Shown here in pieces: positions 38,642 to 47,020 of a stretch of 64,000 nucleotides of DNA. The stretch comes from Arthrobacter sp. OV608. GTDB lineage: Bacteria; Actinomycetota; Actinomycetes; Actinomycetales; Micrococcaceae. Every line of letters starts with the position of its first letter. Position 1 is the stretch's first letter. The stretch spans positions 1-64,000 of the forward strand of contig FOEZ01000009.1 of NCBI GenBank assembly GCA_900110595.1, in the 5' to 3' direction. The translations under genes and the position numbers were made by a program. The notes beneath the pieces are model-generated. The model was not told the origin of the DNA. It was given only the letters and a program-made list of their open reading frames with translations, and did no database searches.

Positions 38642-40015
38642 CTACTCACTGCGCGTGCCGAACACAATCTCGTCCCAGGACGGAACGCTCGAACGCTTTG
38701 GCCTGCCCGGCTGGCGCTCGGGTGCGCCGGTTTCCGGGAGCTGGCCGGTAACGGGGGAGCTGTCGTCGGGCCGGGGAGCCGGACGCCGCGGGTTGTTGCC
38801 CAGCAACTCGTTCAGGCCAGCGCCACTGGAGGGATTGACGCTTTCGGAAGAAGCTGTGACGCTCCCGCCAGCCTCACTGCTGCCTTCGTCCCCGGAAACC
38901 TGCCCCTGAGTGCCGCCCGAGGGCCGCTGGGGCGACGCGACAATAGTGATCTCGCGGGTTTGGGTGCTGACGCCGTCGTGCAGTTTGAGGGCATCTTCCA
39001 TCGCCTCCCGGTGCGGAGGTATGAGGCTGAGCCGCGACAACATGGACGGCCTGGCATCCCGTCGCCGGGTGAAGGAGTTGGCCTGGGCGGCTGGAGTTTC
39101 GGGGTTTTCCTCCGGCGACTCGTCGGCATGCTCCTCAGCCTCGGGAATGACCTCCGACGGCCTGGGGTGGGCGGCGGGGACGCCATGGGTCAGCAGCAGC
39201 GCCAGGGCGTCGTCCGAATCCTCGTCCACACCCAGCCGCTGGCCCCGGCGGGACCGCAGCATGTCCAAAAGTCCATCCGATTCCTTGCCGTCGGGTTGTC
39301 CCTCGGCGCCCGGTGACGGGCGGGTGGAATCGGCGTCGGTTTCAAAGTCGAAGGGGCGGTCGGTGACGGCAGAGAGCCTTCGGGCCGGAACGGGCCCGTC
39401 CAGGGGCTCGAGCTCGCTGAGCTGCTGGGCCCAACGGTTGGCATTGTGCAGCGACTTCCGGGTAGGACTGAATGTCCAAAGTGCCGGTGGTTCTTCGCCG
39501 ATCCCGGCTTTTCCACCGGTGTTTGCCTCGAAACTGGCCGACACTGTCCACGTGCCATCCTGGCGCCGCCAGGAATCCCACTCCACGGAGGAGGGGTCGA
39601 TGCCGTGGGCAGAAAGCCTGTGGGCGACCATGTCATCCAAGGTGGCCGGATTGTCGCCGAACGCGGACCGGTAGATGTCGTGGCCGGGCGAAGGGGAAGC
39701 CACTTCCACCTTGCGGGCCTGCTGGGCCACGTACTCGCGTTCCGCCAGTACGGGTCCCTCGTAGCGTTCCACTTTTGCCAGCGGCAGGCCGGAGAGCTCG
39801 GCCACGTCCGCAGCGGTGGCGCCGGCCCGGATACGGGCCTGGATGTCCCTCGGGGACAGGGGAATGGCGGGCCGCTCGGCAGCAGGCCTGGGAGCAGGCC
39901 TGCTTGCGGTCCTCAGCGCTTCATCGATCGGCAGCTGGAACATCTCGCCGCCGGCCCCGCTCAACAGGAGATGCGTCCCGTCGTCGTGTACGCCTACAAG
40001 CCGTAGATCCTGCAT
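38642..40015 (-). CDS. sepH: Cell-division regulator SepH (DUF3071)
   Basis: 457 aa. SepH stimulates FtsZ assembly in Actinobacteria. The N-terminal DUF3071 region (MQDLRLVGVHDDGTHLLL) includes a helix-turn-helix (AADVAELSGLPLAKVERYEG). The central and C-terminal parts are acidic and disordered. The end carries the conserved C-terminal peptide RSSVPSWDEIVFGTRSE. Start ATG 40015 has a perfect GGAGG at ideal spacing, which rules out the longer in-frame extension. Confidence 0.93.
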   Translation of the reverse strand: MQDLRLVGVHDDGTHLLLSGAGGEMFQLPIDEALRTASRPAPRPAAERPAIPLSPRDIQARIRAGATAADVAELSGLPLAKVERYEGPVLAEREYVAQQARKVEVASPSPGHDIYRSAFGDNPATLDDMVAHRLSAHGIDPSSVEWDSWRRQDGTWTVSASFEANTGGKAGIGEEPPALWTFSPTRKSLHNANRWAQQLSELEPLDGPVPARRLSAVTDRPFDFETDADSTRPSPGAEGQPDGKESDGLLDMLRSRRGQRLGVDEDSDDALALLLTHGVPAAHPRPSEVIPEAEEHADESPEENPETPAAQANSFTRRRDARPSMLSRLSLIPPHREAMEDALKLHDGVSTQTREITIVASPQRPSGGTQGQVSGDEGSSEAGGSVTASSESVNPSSGAGLNELLGNNPRRPAPRPDDSSPVTGQLPETGAPERQPGRPKRSSVPSWDEIVFGTRSE

Positions 40016-40280
40016 ACAAATCCTCCACCCTGGCATTACTATCAACCGAAACTCTGCCACCCGGTGAACCGGTTTTGGGTCAAGGGGCAGGGCGCGCCGC
40101 AATATTCCGGCTCCCCGCTGTGCCGGGGAGCTGCAACTGGCAAAGCCGCTGGTCTTCCATACGGACTCCAACACGACGGCTGCAGCCTTGGAATGTGTTG
40201 GGCAGCAAGCGCAGGCAGTACGACGACGGGACTGGCACCTGCAGTCGGCGTCACTTATGTGCCAGGGCAGGCAGTCCGGG

Positions 40281-40769
40281 TCACCTGCGTGCCAAGGCCG
40301 CCGTCAGTTTGTCCGGATGCCGTGAGGAGGTCAGCCAATACGGCGTCTGGTCCGACGGATCCGTGATCTGGATCTTGACCACGGGGTCAATCCAGCCCCG
40401 GATGCACAGGTAGGCCAATCCGTTGAGCCGGGTTCCGCGTTCTGCCGTGGCCTCCTCTTTCCGGAACGGCTCCACTGCACCCACAAAACGCCGTTCAATG
40501 GTGGCCCGGCCCACGGTCAGCGAATCGTCAGTCACCACAATGGACGGGGTGGACAGGACCAGGAGGATGGCGATGATTGCGAAGAGCACCGCTGCGGCCG
40601 TGTATCCCGCCGTCATGCTGATGGGTGCGAACACCAGGATGCCGGCCCCCGCCACACCGGCCGAGATGATCCAGATCCACACGTTGGGCCACAGCTTCTC
40701 CCGATAGATCACCGGCGCCCCTGGGGAAGGTATCTCGGGCACGGGCGCAGGGGAGATTGATTCGGGCAT
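40281..40769 (-). CDS. DUF3093 membrane protein
   Basis: 162 aa. Two membrane helices at about 30-75 (NVWIWIISAGVAGAGILVF and the following hydrophobic stretch), then a cytoplasmic beta-rich domain with the DUF3093 stretch LAYLCIRGWIDPVVKIQITDP. Function is unknown. In M. tuberculosis the homologue also lies beside dut and is divergent from it, as here. Between this gene and sepH lie 265 bp with no recognisable gene. Confidence 0.87.
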   Translation of the reverse strand: MPESISPAPVPEIPSPGAPVIYREKLWPNVWIWIISAGVAGAGILVFAPISMTAGYTAAAVLFAIIAILLVLSTPSIVVTDDSLTVGRATIERRFVGAVEPFRKEEATAERGTRLNGLAYLCIRGWIDPVVKIQITDPSDQTPYWLTSSRHPDKLTAALARR

Positions 40770-40930
40770 AAGCCAAGCTTTCCATTTTTGCCCGGCTATT
40801 TCACCTTGGCTCAACCCGGCTGTTTCCCTTGCAGGCAACCCTTCCCTCACCGGTACCCCGTGAGGAGCGAAACCCCCGCCGGTACCCCGCTCCCGGCCGG
40901 TGGACCTAGGACTGATTTGGGGGCGCGGGT

Positions 40931-40936
40931 TAGAGT
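40931..40936 (+). promoter_or_regulatory. -10 element of dut (leaderless layout)
   Basis: TAGAGT lies 8 nt before GTG 40945, which would put transcription start at or next to that codon and favours it over GTG 40939. Confidence 0.45.
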
Positions 40937-40938
40937 GA

Positions 40939-41484
40939 GTGACTGTGACTGATCATCCCGCCACAGTAGACACGTTCCCTGACGAAGCCGCCGCAGCCGG
41001 GTCCGCGGTTCCGGCCGCCCTCGGCGTTCCCACCCTGCAGGTCCAGCTGAAGATGCTCGACCCGGAGCTTGAGGCGCCGTCCTATGCCCACCCGGGCGAC
41101 GCCGGTGCGGACCTCCGTGCACGCGAGGATGTTGTCCTGAAGCCGGGGGAGCGGAAACTTGTCCCCACGGGCGTGGCCATCGCCCTCCCCGACGGCTTCG
41201 TTGCGTTGATCCACCCCCGCTCGGGCCTTGCCACCAAACACGGCCTCACCATCGTGAACGCTCCGGGAACGGTGGATGCGGGCTACCGCGGTGAAATCTC
41301 CGTCACCCTGCTGAACACCGATGCGACGCAAAGCATCGAGCTGCGCCGCGGCGATAGAATTGCCCAGATGGTCATTCAGCGTGTTGAGTACGCGCAGTTC
41401 GTCGCTGTCGACGAATTGAGCGGGTCCGTGCGTGGCTCGGGAGGATTCGGTTCCACGGGCGGCTTCAACGTGCCAGGCGCCTGA
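40939..41484 (+). CDS. dut: dUTP diphosphatase
   Basis: 181 aa homotrimeric dUTPase; makes dUMP and keeps uracil out of DNA. All five motifs are visible: [10 protein letters not shown], the PTG segment, HPRSGLA, the catalytic [20 protein letters not shown], and the C-terminal GSGGFGSTG. An N-terminal extension of about 35 residues precedes the core. Start may be GTG 40939 or, more likely by the promoter, GTG 40945, a difference of two residues. It begins the run dut, DUF3710, OB-fold, DUF3159. Confidence 0.96.
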   Translation: MTVTDHPATVDTFPDEAAAAGSAVPAALGVPTLQVQLKMLDPELEAPSYAHPGDAGADLRAREDVVLKPGERKLVPTGVAIALPDGFVALIHPRSGLATKHGLTIVNAPGTVDAGYRGEISVTLLNTDATQSIELRRGDRIAQMVIQRVEYAQFVAVDELSGSVRGSGGFGSTGGFNVPGA

Positions 41485-41601
41485 ACCTTTTTCTTCCCCC
41501 CAGCCGTTCCCAGGTCAGGAATGTTTCCTGCCGGACGGCCATAAAGCACCACGGCGGGACCCCCACGGGCCAGCCCGGCAACCAACTAAGGAGACACCCA
41601 A

Positions 41602-42330
41602 ATGGTCTTTGGGCTCGGCAGGAAAGCCAAGAAGGAACAAGCAGCCGAACCGGATGAACTGTTGCCTGCCGCGGAGACCGCGCAGGAGGCGAAGGACAGT
41701 TCCGGACAACGTGCGGACGGCCCTTTCGATGAGTCAGAAATCAGCAGCCGTGACGGCTACGTTGACCTGGGCGCGCTCCTGATCACCCCCAGTGAAGGGC
41801 TCCAGCTCCGGCTCGAGGTGGAAGAAGCGACGCAGCGCGTCGTCGCGGTCACCATGGACCTGAACGGTTCCAGCCTCCAGCTCCAGGCGTTCGCTGCCCC
41901 CAAGAGCGAGGGCCTCTGGGACGAGATCCGGGAACAAATCGGCCAGTCCGTCGGTGTCCAGGGCGGCCAGGTGGAGGAGATCGACGGTCCCTTCGGAACC
42001 GAGCTCGTGGCAAAACTGCCCGCAGGCCTGCCGGACGGGAGCCAGGGCTACCGGGTGGCGCGCTTCATTGGCGTGGACGGCCCCCGCTGGTTCCTGCGCG
42101 GCGTCCTGGGCGGTGCCGCAGCACTGGAACGGCCCGCGGCGGAACCCCTCGAAGCACTGTTCCGGCAGGTAGTGGTGATCCGGGGAGACAACCCGATGCC
42201 GCCGCGCGATCTGCTGCAGCTGCGCCTGCCCAAGGACGCTACCCCGACGCCGCCGCCAGGTGCGGCAGCACGTCCGGAAACATCACTGCAGGAACCTGAA
42301 CGTGGTCCTGAAATCACCCAGATTGGCTGA
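41602..42330 (+). CDS. DUF3710 protein
   Basis: 242 aa. It resembles the actinobacterial DUF3710 family (YVDLGALLITPSEGLQLRLEVEE, RWFLRGVLGG). No catalytic motif is seen. Basic N-terminus (GLGRKAKKEQ) and Pro-rich C-terminus are probably disordered. ATG 41602 follows AAGGAG at 8-9 nt. The same neighbour order (dut, DUF3710, OB-fold, DUF3159, TrkA pair) occurs in mycobacteria, so a shared envelope- or potassium-linked role has been suggested only by synteny. Confidence 0.87.
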   Translation: MVFGLGRKAKKEQAAEPDELLPAAETAQEAKDSSGQRADGPFDESEISSRDGYVDLGALLITPSEGLQLRLEVEEATQRVVAVTMDLNGSSLQLQAFAAPKSEGLWDEIREQIGQSVGVQGGQVEEIDGPFGTELVAKLPAGLPDGSQGYRVARFIGVDGPRWFLRGVLGGAAALERPAAEPLEALFRQVVVIRGDNPMPPRDLLQLRLPKDATPTPPPGAAARPETSLQEPERGPEITQIG

Positions 42331-42685
42331 TATCGCATCAGGTGGAGCCCCGCTTGGCGACAGCGGAGATGTTCCCCTCAGCCAGTTGCCGGTCAAGGGA
42401 CGCGTTGTGTGCCGCGGGTGGATCGAATCGGTCACCTACGTTCCAACCGACCGGACCGCGGAGTTCAGCGCCATGGTCTCCGACACCGATGCCCGCCACC
42501 GCACCGCCGGCGCCGCTGCAGGACAGCCCGCCAGGCTGCGCGTGGTATGGCTGGGACGGCGGCGGGTACCCGGTATCGACGCCGGCACCGAGGTGCGGCT
42601 GGAAGGAATGCTCTCGGCGGTGCAGGGCCTGCCCACGATGTTCAACCCACGCTACGAAATACTGTCCCGCCAGGAGAATGAATGA
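42302..42685 (+). CDS. OB-fold nucleic-acid-binding-type protein
   Basis: 127 aa. The pattern VKGRVVCRGWIESVTYVP, LRVVWLGRRRVPGIDAGTEVRLEGML is that of a RecG/tRNA-anticodon-like OB fold. It probably binds nucleic acid; no partner is known. Start is placed at GTG 42302, which overlaps DUF3710 by 29 bp; an upstream in-frame ATG at 42260 would add 14 residues unlike the family. Its stop overlaps the DUF3159 start (ATGA). Confidence 0.78.
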   Translation: MVLKSPRLADIASGGAPLGDSGDVPLSQLPVKGRVVCRGWIESVTYVPTDRTAEFSAMVSDTDARHRTAGAAAGQPARLRVVWLGRRRVPGIDAGTEVRLEGMLSAVQGLPTMFNPRYEILSRQENE

Positions 42686-43494
42686 CCGCGCCCAATCCAG
42701 ACCCTTCCACTGGACCTGGACCCGACGGCCAGCAGGCCAGCCAGGCAAAACCGGAAGAGGGGCGGATCCCTGGCGAGGGAGAGACGCCGTCGCCGATGGC
42801 AGGACTTGCTGCCGAATACGCCGCGAAGGCGGGGCTGCACCGCACCCATGACGGACGGGTGGACGTACTGCGCAGCGCCGGCGGAGTCCAGGGTATAGCC
42901 GAAAGTATCCTGCCGGGCCTGGTGTTCCTCGTGGCGTACACCATCAGCCGGGACCTCGCTGTTTCACTCGTGGCCGCCTTGGCCGCTGCCGCGGCGTTCA
43001 CTGTGGTCCGGCTGGTGCAGCGGCGCCCCCTGACGCAGGCATTGGCAGGTGTGGTGGGCGTGGGCATTTCCGCCTGGCTGGCGAACACCACCGGCAAGGC
43101 TGAGGACTTCTACCTGCCGGGCTTTTTCACCAACGCGGCCTACATCGTGGCCATGGTGATCTCGATCCTGGTCAAGTGGCCGGTGGCCGGGCTGCTGTTC
43201 GGGTTCATCCGCAACGAGGGCCTGGACTGGCGCAAGGAGCCCGCGCGGCTCAAGGCTTACCGGCTCGGCACCTGGATCATTGTTGCCGTCCTGGTGCTCC
43301 GGCTTGTGGTCCAGGTACCGCTCTATCTCCTGGGGCCGGAAGGACTGGCCGCCCTCGCCACTACCAGGCTCATTATGGGCGCTCCGCTGTACATCCTGGG
43401 CATCTGGGTGGCCTGGCTCATCACCAGGCCGGCTCCGGTAAGCGACGGCGCAGATGACGGCGCAGCCCCAACGGACGCAACAGCCCGCGACTAG
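42682..43494 (+). CDS. DUF3159 membrane protein
   Basis: 270 aa. A Pro/Gly-rich soluble N-terminus of about 60 residues is followed by about six membrane helices. The core ESILPGLVFLVAYTISRD and RLVQRRPLTQALAGVVGVG is the DUF3159 signature. Function is unknown. It is coupled to the OB-fold gene by a 4-bp overlap and ends 13 bp from the convergent TrkA gene. Confidence 0.88.
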   Translation: MTAPNPDPSTGPGPDGQQASQAKPEEGRIPGEGETPSPMAGLAAEYAAKAGLHRTHDGRVDVLRSAGGVQGIAESILPGLVFLVAYTISRDLAVSLVAALAAAAAFTVVRLVQRRPLTQALAGVVGVGISAWLANTTGKAEDFYLPGFFTNAAYIVAMVISILVKWPVAGLLFGFIRNEGLDWRKEPARLKAYRLGTWIIVAVLVLRLVVQVPLYLLGPEGLAALATTRLIMGAPLYILGIWVAWLITRPAPVSDGADDGAAPTDATARD

Positions 43495-43507
43495 CTGTCG
43501 AACAGAA

Positions 43508-44251
43508 CTAGCCGTCGAACCCGTCATCCTCCGGGCTCTGCTGCTCTGCGTGGCCCGTGCCGGCGTCAACCCGCGGCCGCGGCGGTTCCGAGGAATCGGG
43601 GGAGAGCAGGGCACGCAGCTCGTCCTCCGCGGCAATGGTGGTGACAAAGAACAGTTCGTCGCCACCGTCAATAACGTCGTCGCGGCTCGGCGTAATCGGT
43701 GCGTGGTCCCGCAGGATGGCCACCAGGGTGGAGTCCTCGGGCCACTGGATGTCGCCCACCGTACTGCCGATAACGTGGGAGTCGTGCGGAACGGTGAACT
43801 CCACCAGTGAGGACACACCGGTCTGGAGCGTCAGCAGCCGGACGAGGTCGCCAATCTCCACAGCTTCCTCCACCAGCGCCGTCATCAGCTGGGGCGTGTT
43901 AACGGCAACATCCACGCCCCATGAATCGTTGAACATCCAGTCGTTCTTGGGATTGTTCACCCGGCCCACTGTGCGGCCAACACCAAATTCTGTTTTCGCC
44001 AGCAGGGACACCACCAGGTTGACTTTGTCATCACCGGTGGCCGACACCACAACGTCAGCGTCCTCCACCTTGGCGCCCTGCAGCGTACTCAGCTCACAGG
44101 CGTCACCCACCAGCCAGTGCGCGCCGCGGAGCCCGCTGCGCCCAATGACCTCAGGCTTGAGGTCGATCAGCAGGATTTCGTGCTTGTGCGCCAGGAGTTC
44201 CCGGGCGATGGACGACCCGACACTGCCGGCACCCACAATCACAACTTTCAC
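43508..44251 (-). CDS. TrkA/RCK potassium-uptake regulatory protein (second of pair)
   Basis: 247 aa single-RCK protein: N-terminal NAD(H)-binding Rossmann domain (VVIVGAGSVGSSIA), then a TrkA-C domain (VIGSTVGDIQWPEDSTLVAILRD). The C-terminal 40 residues are acidic and disordered. Such proteins gate Trk/Ktr-type transporters according to nucleotide state. It overlaps the first TrkA gene by 4 bp (ATGA), so both are translated together, and homologues in mycobacteria are called CeoC/CeoB. No Trk membrane subunit is in the window, but a KimA-like permease is divergent from the pair. Confidence 0.9.
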   Translation of the reverse strand: MKVVIVGAGSVGSSIARELLAHKHEILLIDLKPEVIGRSGLRGAHWLVGDACELSTLQGAKVEDADVVVSATGDDKVNLVVSLLAKTEFGVGRTVGRVNNPKNDWMFNDSWGVDVAVNTPQLMTALVEEAVEIGDLVRLLTLQTGVSSLVEFTVPHDSHVIGSTVGDIQWPEDSTLVAILRDHAPITPSRDDVIDGGDELFFVTTIAAEDELRALLSPDSSEPPRPRVDAGTGHAEQQSPEDDGFDG

Positions 44252-44922
44252 TGGTACTCCTTGGCGGGTGCTTTGGCGAGGATCTGGGCGACCTGGGCGC
44301 TGCGGTCAACCTGCAGCATGGCGTGGACGGTGTCGCCGTCCTGGTAGGCAGTACCGGCGTCGGGAAGCAATCCTTCGCCGAAACGGGTGAGGTACGCGAT
44401 CCGGACGGCGGCCGCCTTTTCGATGCTGCTGATCCGGTGGCCGATCCAGCCGGCGTCGAGATCCAGTTCGGCCAGCACCAGGCGTCCCGAAGGCTCCCGG
44501 AAATCGCCGGCAAGGTGCTGTTCGGGAAGGATGCGCCGCAGCACCTGGTCTGCGCTCCAGCGGACCGCCGCCACGGTGGGGATTCCCAGGCGCTGGTAGA
44601 TTTCGGCCCGACCGGGATCGTAGATCCTGGCGACAACATGGGGGACATGGAACGTTTCCCTGGCCACCCGGGTGGCAAGGATGTTGGAATTGTCACCGCT
44701 GGAGACTGCGGCGAAGGCGTACGCTTCGGCGACGCCGGCCTGCTTGAGGGTGTCCCGGTCGAACCCCACTCCGGTGACCTTGCGGCCCGTGAAGCCCTGG
44801 CGGAGCCTGCGGAAAGCGCGGTCGTCCTGGTCGATGATGGCCACGGAATGCCCGGCGTCTTCAAGGGTGTGCGCCAGCGTGGCCCCCACCCGGCCACATC
44901 CCATGATCACGAAATGCGCCAC
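44248..44922 (-). CDS. TrkA/RCK potassium-uptake regulatory protein (first of pair)
   Basis: 224 aa, N-terminal Rossmann site FVIMGCGRVGATLAHTLE and C-terminal TrkA-C-like domain (GRLVLAELDLDAGWIGHRIS). The aspartate of IIDQDD at the end of strand two fits NAD(H) binding. Start is GTG 44922 with GAGGAG 7 nt upstream, which excludes a longer in-frame start at 45000. It leads a two-gene operon and is divergent from the permease gene with 121 bp between, so the promoters probably share that region. Confidence 0.9.
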   Translation of the reverse strand: MAHFVIMGCGRVGATLAHTLEDAGHSVAIIDQDDRAFRRLRQGFTGRKVTGVGFDRDTLKQAGVAEAYAFAAVSSGDNSNILATRVARETFHVPHVVARIYDPGRAEIYQRLGIPTVAAVRWSADQVLRRILPEQHLAGDFREPSGRLVLAELDLDAGWIGHRISSIEKAAAVRIAYLTRFGEGLLPDAGTAYQDGDTVHAMLQVDRSAQVAQILAKAPAKEYQ

Positions 44923-45031
44923 CAGTATCTCCTCTTGTTTCTTTCCGGTTCGTCCTGCCGCTAGAACTCTACCGTCAGGGCCCGGAATGCCGCTGTTCAC
45001 CGGCCGTCATGACACAGCCCGGGAATCAGAC

Positions 45032-45037
45032 TAGCTT
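45032..45037 (+). promoter_or_regulatory. -10 element of the KimA-like permease gene (leaderless layout)
   Basis: TAGCTT lies 6 nt before GTG 45044, and no Shine-Dalgarno is present. Confidence 0.5.
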
Positions 45038-45043
45038 TGTGGG

Positions 45044-47020
45044 GTGCTGACAATATTCAACGCGGTCAAGCGCGTGCTGGTGGGACGGCCGTTCCGGAAC
45101 GACCGGATGGCCCACACCCTGCTTCCGAAAAAGATCGCACTTCCGATTTTCGCGTCGGACGCGCTGTCCTCGGTGGCCTACGCGCCGGACGAAATCCTGC
45201 TGACCCTGGCCCTGGCCGGCGTCAGCGCCGTGGCGTTCTCGCCGTGGGTTGGTTTGGCCGTGATGGTGGTGCTGCTGACGGTGGTGGCCTCATACCGGCA
45301 GAATGTCCACGCGTACCCTTCCGGCGGCGGCGACTACGAGATCGCCAACGAGAACCTGGGCAAGTTCGCCGGCCTCACGGTGGCGTCCGCCCTGCTGGTG
45401 GATTACGTGCTGACCGTCGCGGTGTCCATGTCCTCGGCGGCCGCATACCTGACGACGGCAATCCCGTCCCTGCACGGCCGGCAGGCCGTGATTGCCACGA
45501 TTGGCGTCGTCATCCTCGCCCTGGTCAACCTGCGCGGCATCAAGGAAGCCGGCAGCGTGTTCGCGGTTCCCACCTACATCTTTATGGCATCCATCTTTGG
45601 CATGACCGCTGTAGGCATTTTCCAGGCCGCCACCGGTCAACTGGGCGAAGCACCGTCCGCCGCCTTCACCATTCTCCCCGCGGCGGGCTTCGACGAAGGC
45701 CTGGTGGGCCTGGCGGGCGCCTTCCTCCTGCTGCGCGCCTTCTCTTCCGGGGCCGCGGCACTCACCGGAGTGGAGGCCATCAGCAACGGCGTCCCCAACT
45801 TCAAAGTCCCCAAGAGCAAAAACGCCGCCACCACGCTTCTGCTGCTGGGCGTTATCGGCGCAGCCATGCTGGCGGGCATCATCTACCTGGCCAACGCCAC
45901 CAAGGTCCACATTGTGCTGGACCCGGCCAGGGAGTTCCTGCTCAACGGAAACCCGTTGCCCGAGGACTACATCCAGAACCCGGCCATCAGCCAGATCGCA
46001 CAGACTATCTTTGGCCCCGGCTCCATCCCTTTCTACATCGTGGTGGCCGCCACCGGCGTCATCCTGGTTTTCGCCTCCAACACCGCCTTCAACGGCTTCC
46101 CTGTCCTGGGCTCCATCCTCGCCCAGGACGGTTACCTTCCGCGCCAGCTCCGCACCAGGGGCGACCGGCTCGCCTTCAGCAACGGCGTCCTGGCCCTCGC
46201 CGCGGGCGCCCTGGTGCTGATCATCGCGTTCAACGCCGATGTCACAAAACTCATCCAGCTCTACATTGTGGGCGTCTTTATCTCCTTCACCGCCAGCCAG
46301 CTGGGTATGATCCGGCACTGGGGCAGGGAACTGAAACTGGCCAAGGACAAGGCTTTGCGGCGCCGGATGGCCAAGTCCCGGGCCATCAACACCGTGGGCT
46401 TCGGCATGACCGCCCTGGTGCTGGTGATTGTGCTCATTACCAAGTTCGAGCAGGGCGCCTGGATCGCGCTGCTCGCCATGTTCGTCCTCTTCCTGATCAT
46501 GTGGAGCATCCGGGCGCACTATGACAATGTGGCCAGGGAACTGGCAGTGGACGCGGATTCCTCACCGCGTGCGCTGCCCACCCGCGTCCATGCCGTCCTG
46601 CTGGTGTCCCACGTCCGCAAGCCCGTCCTCCGGGCCCTGGCTTACGCACGCGCTTCCCGGCCATCAAGGCTGGACGCCATCACCGTGGACATCGATCCCG
46701 AGGAAACCGCGCACACGGTGGCTGACTGGGAGAAGCTGGACATTCCGGTGCCGCTGACGGTGCTGGCCAGCCCCTACCGGGAGACCGTCACGCCCATCAT
46801 GGAGTACGTCAAGCAGATGCGGCGGGATTCACCCCGGGACCTCGTGGTGGTGTACATCCCCGAGTACGTGGTGGGTAAGTGGTGGGAGCAACTGGTCCAT
46901 AACCAGACTGCCCTGCGCATCAAGACCCGGCTGCATTTTGAGCCCGGCGTGATGGTGGCCAGCGTTCCGTGGCAGCTCAAATCATCCGAAGAAGCGAAGA
47001 ACCTGCAGGACGTGCAATGA
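45044..47020 (+). CDS. APC-superfamily permease, KimA-like (putative potassium importer)
   Basis: 658 aa: about 12 membrane helices in the first 500 residues, starting after LPIFASDALSSVAYAPDEIL, and a soluble C-terminal domain of about 150 residues (HAVLLVSHVRKPVLRALAYA). This layout is that of KimA (YdaO) potassium/proton symporters of Bacillus, as opposed to amino-acid permeases without the soluble domain. Potassium as substrate is inferred; divergence from two TrkA/RCK genes supports it. No c-di-AMP (ydaO) riboswitch is seen upstream. The stop overlaps the methyltransferase start by 4 bp. Confidence 0.85.
   Translation: MLTIFNAVKRVLVGRPFRNDRMAHTLLPKKIALPIFASDALSSVAYAPDEILLTLALAGVSAVAFSPWVGLAVMVVLLTVVASYRQNVHAYPSGGGDYEIANENLGKFAGLTVASALLVDYVLTVAVSMSSAAAYLTTAIPSLHGRQAVIATIGVVILALVNLRGIKEAGSVFAVPTYIFMASIFGMTAVGIFQAATGQLGEAPSAAFTILPAAGFDEGLVGLAGAFLLLRAFSSGAAALTGVEAISNGVPNFKVPKSKNAATTLLLLGVIGAAMLAGIIYLANATKVHIVLDPAREFLLNGNPLPEDYIQNPAISQIAQTIFGPGSIPFYIVVAATGVILVFASNTAFNGFPVLGSILAQDGYLPRQLRTRGDRLAFSNGVLALAAGALVLIIAFNADVTKLIQLYIVGVFISFTASQLGMIRHWGRELKLAKDKALRRRMAKSRAINTVGFGMTALVLVIVLITKFEQGAWIALLAMFVLFLIMWSIRAHYDNVARELAVDADSSPRALPTRVHAVLLVSHVRKPVLRALAYARASRPSRLDAITVDIDPEETAHTVADWEKLDIPVPLTVLASPYRETVTPIMEYVKQMRRDSPRDLVVVYIPEYVVGKWWEQLVHNQTALRIKTRLHFEPGVMVASVPWQLKSSEEAKNLQDVQ

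Noticed and set aside
40042..40254. Small minus-strand frame of 70 residues between sepH and DUF3093
   Set aside because: No ribosome-binding site, composition typical of non-coding high-GC DNA, no resemblance to DUF4193.
40850..40889. Direct repeat CCGGTACCCCG before dut
   Set aside because: Only two 11-bp copies in GC-rich DNA; not convincing as a functional element.
44990..45043. c-di-AMP (ydaO) riboswitch before the KimA-like gene
   Set aside because: The gap is short, the gene looks leaderless, and no ydaO consensus is visible.
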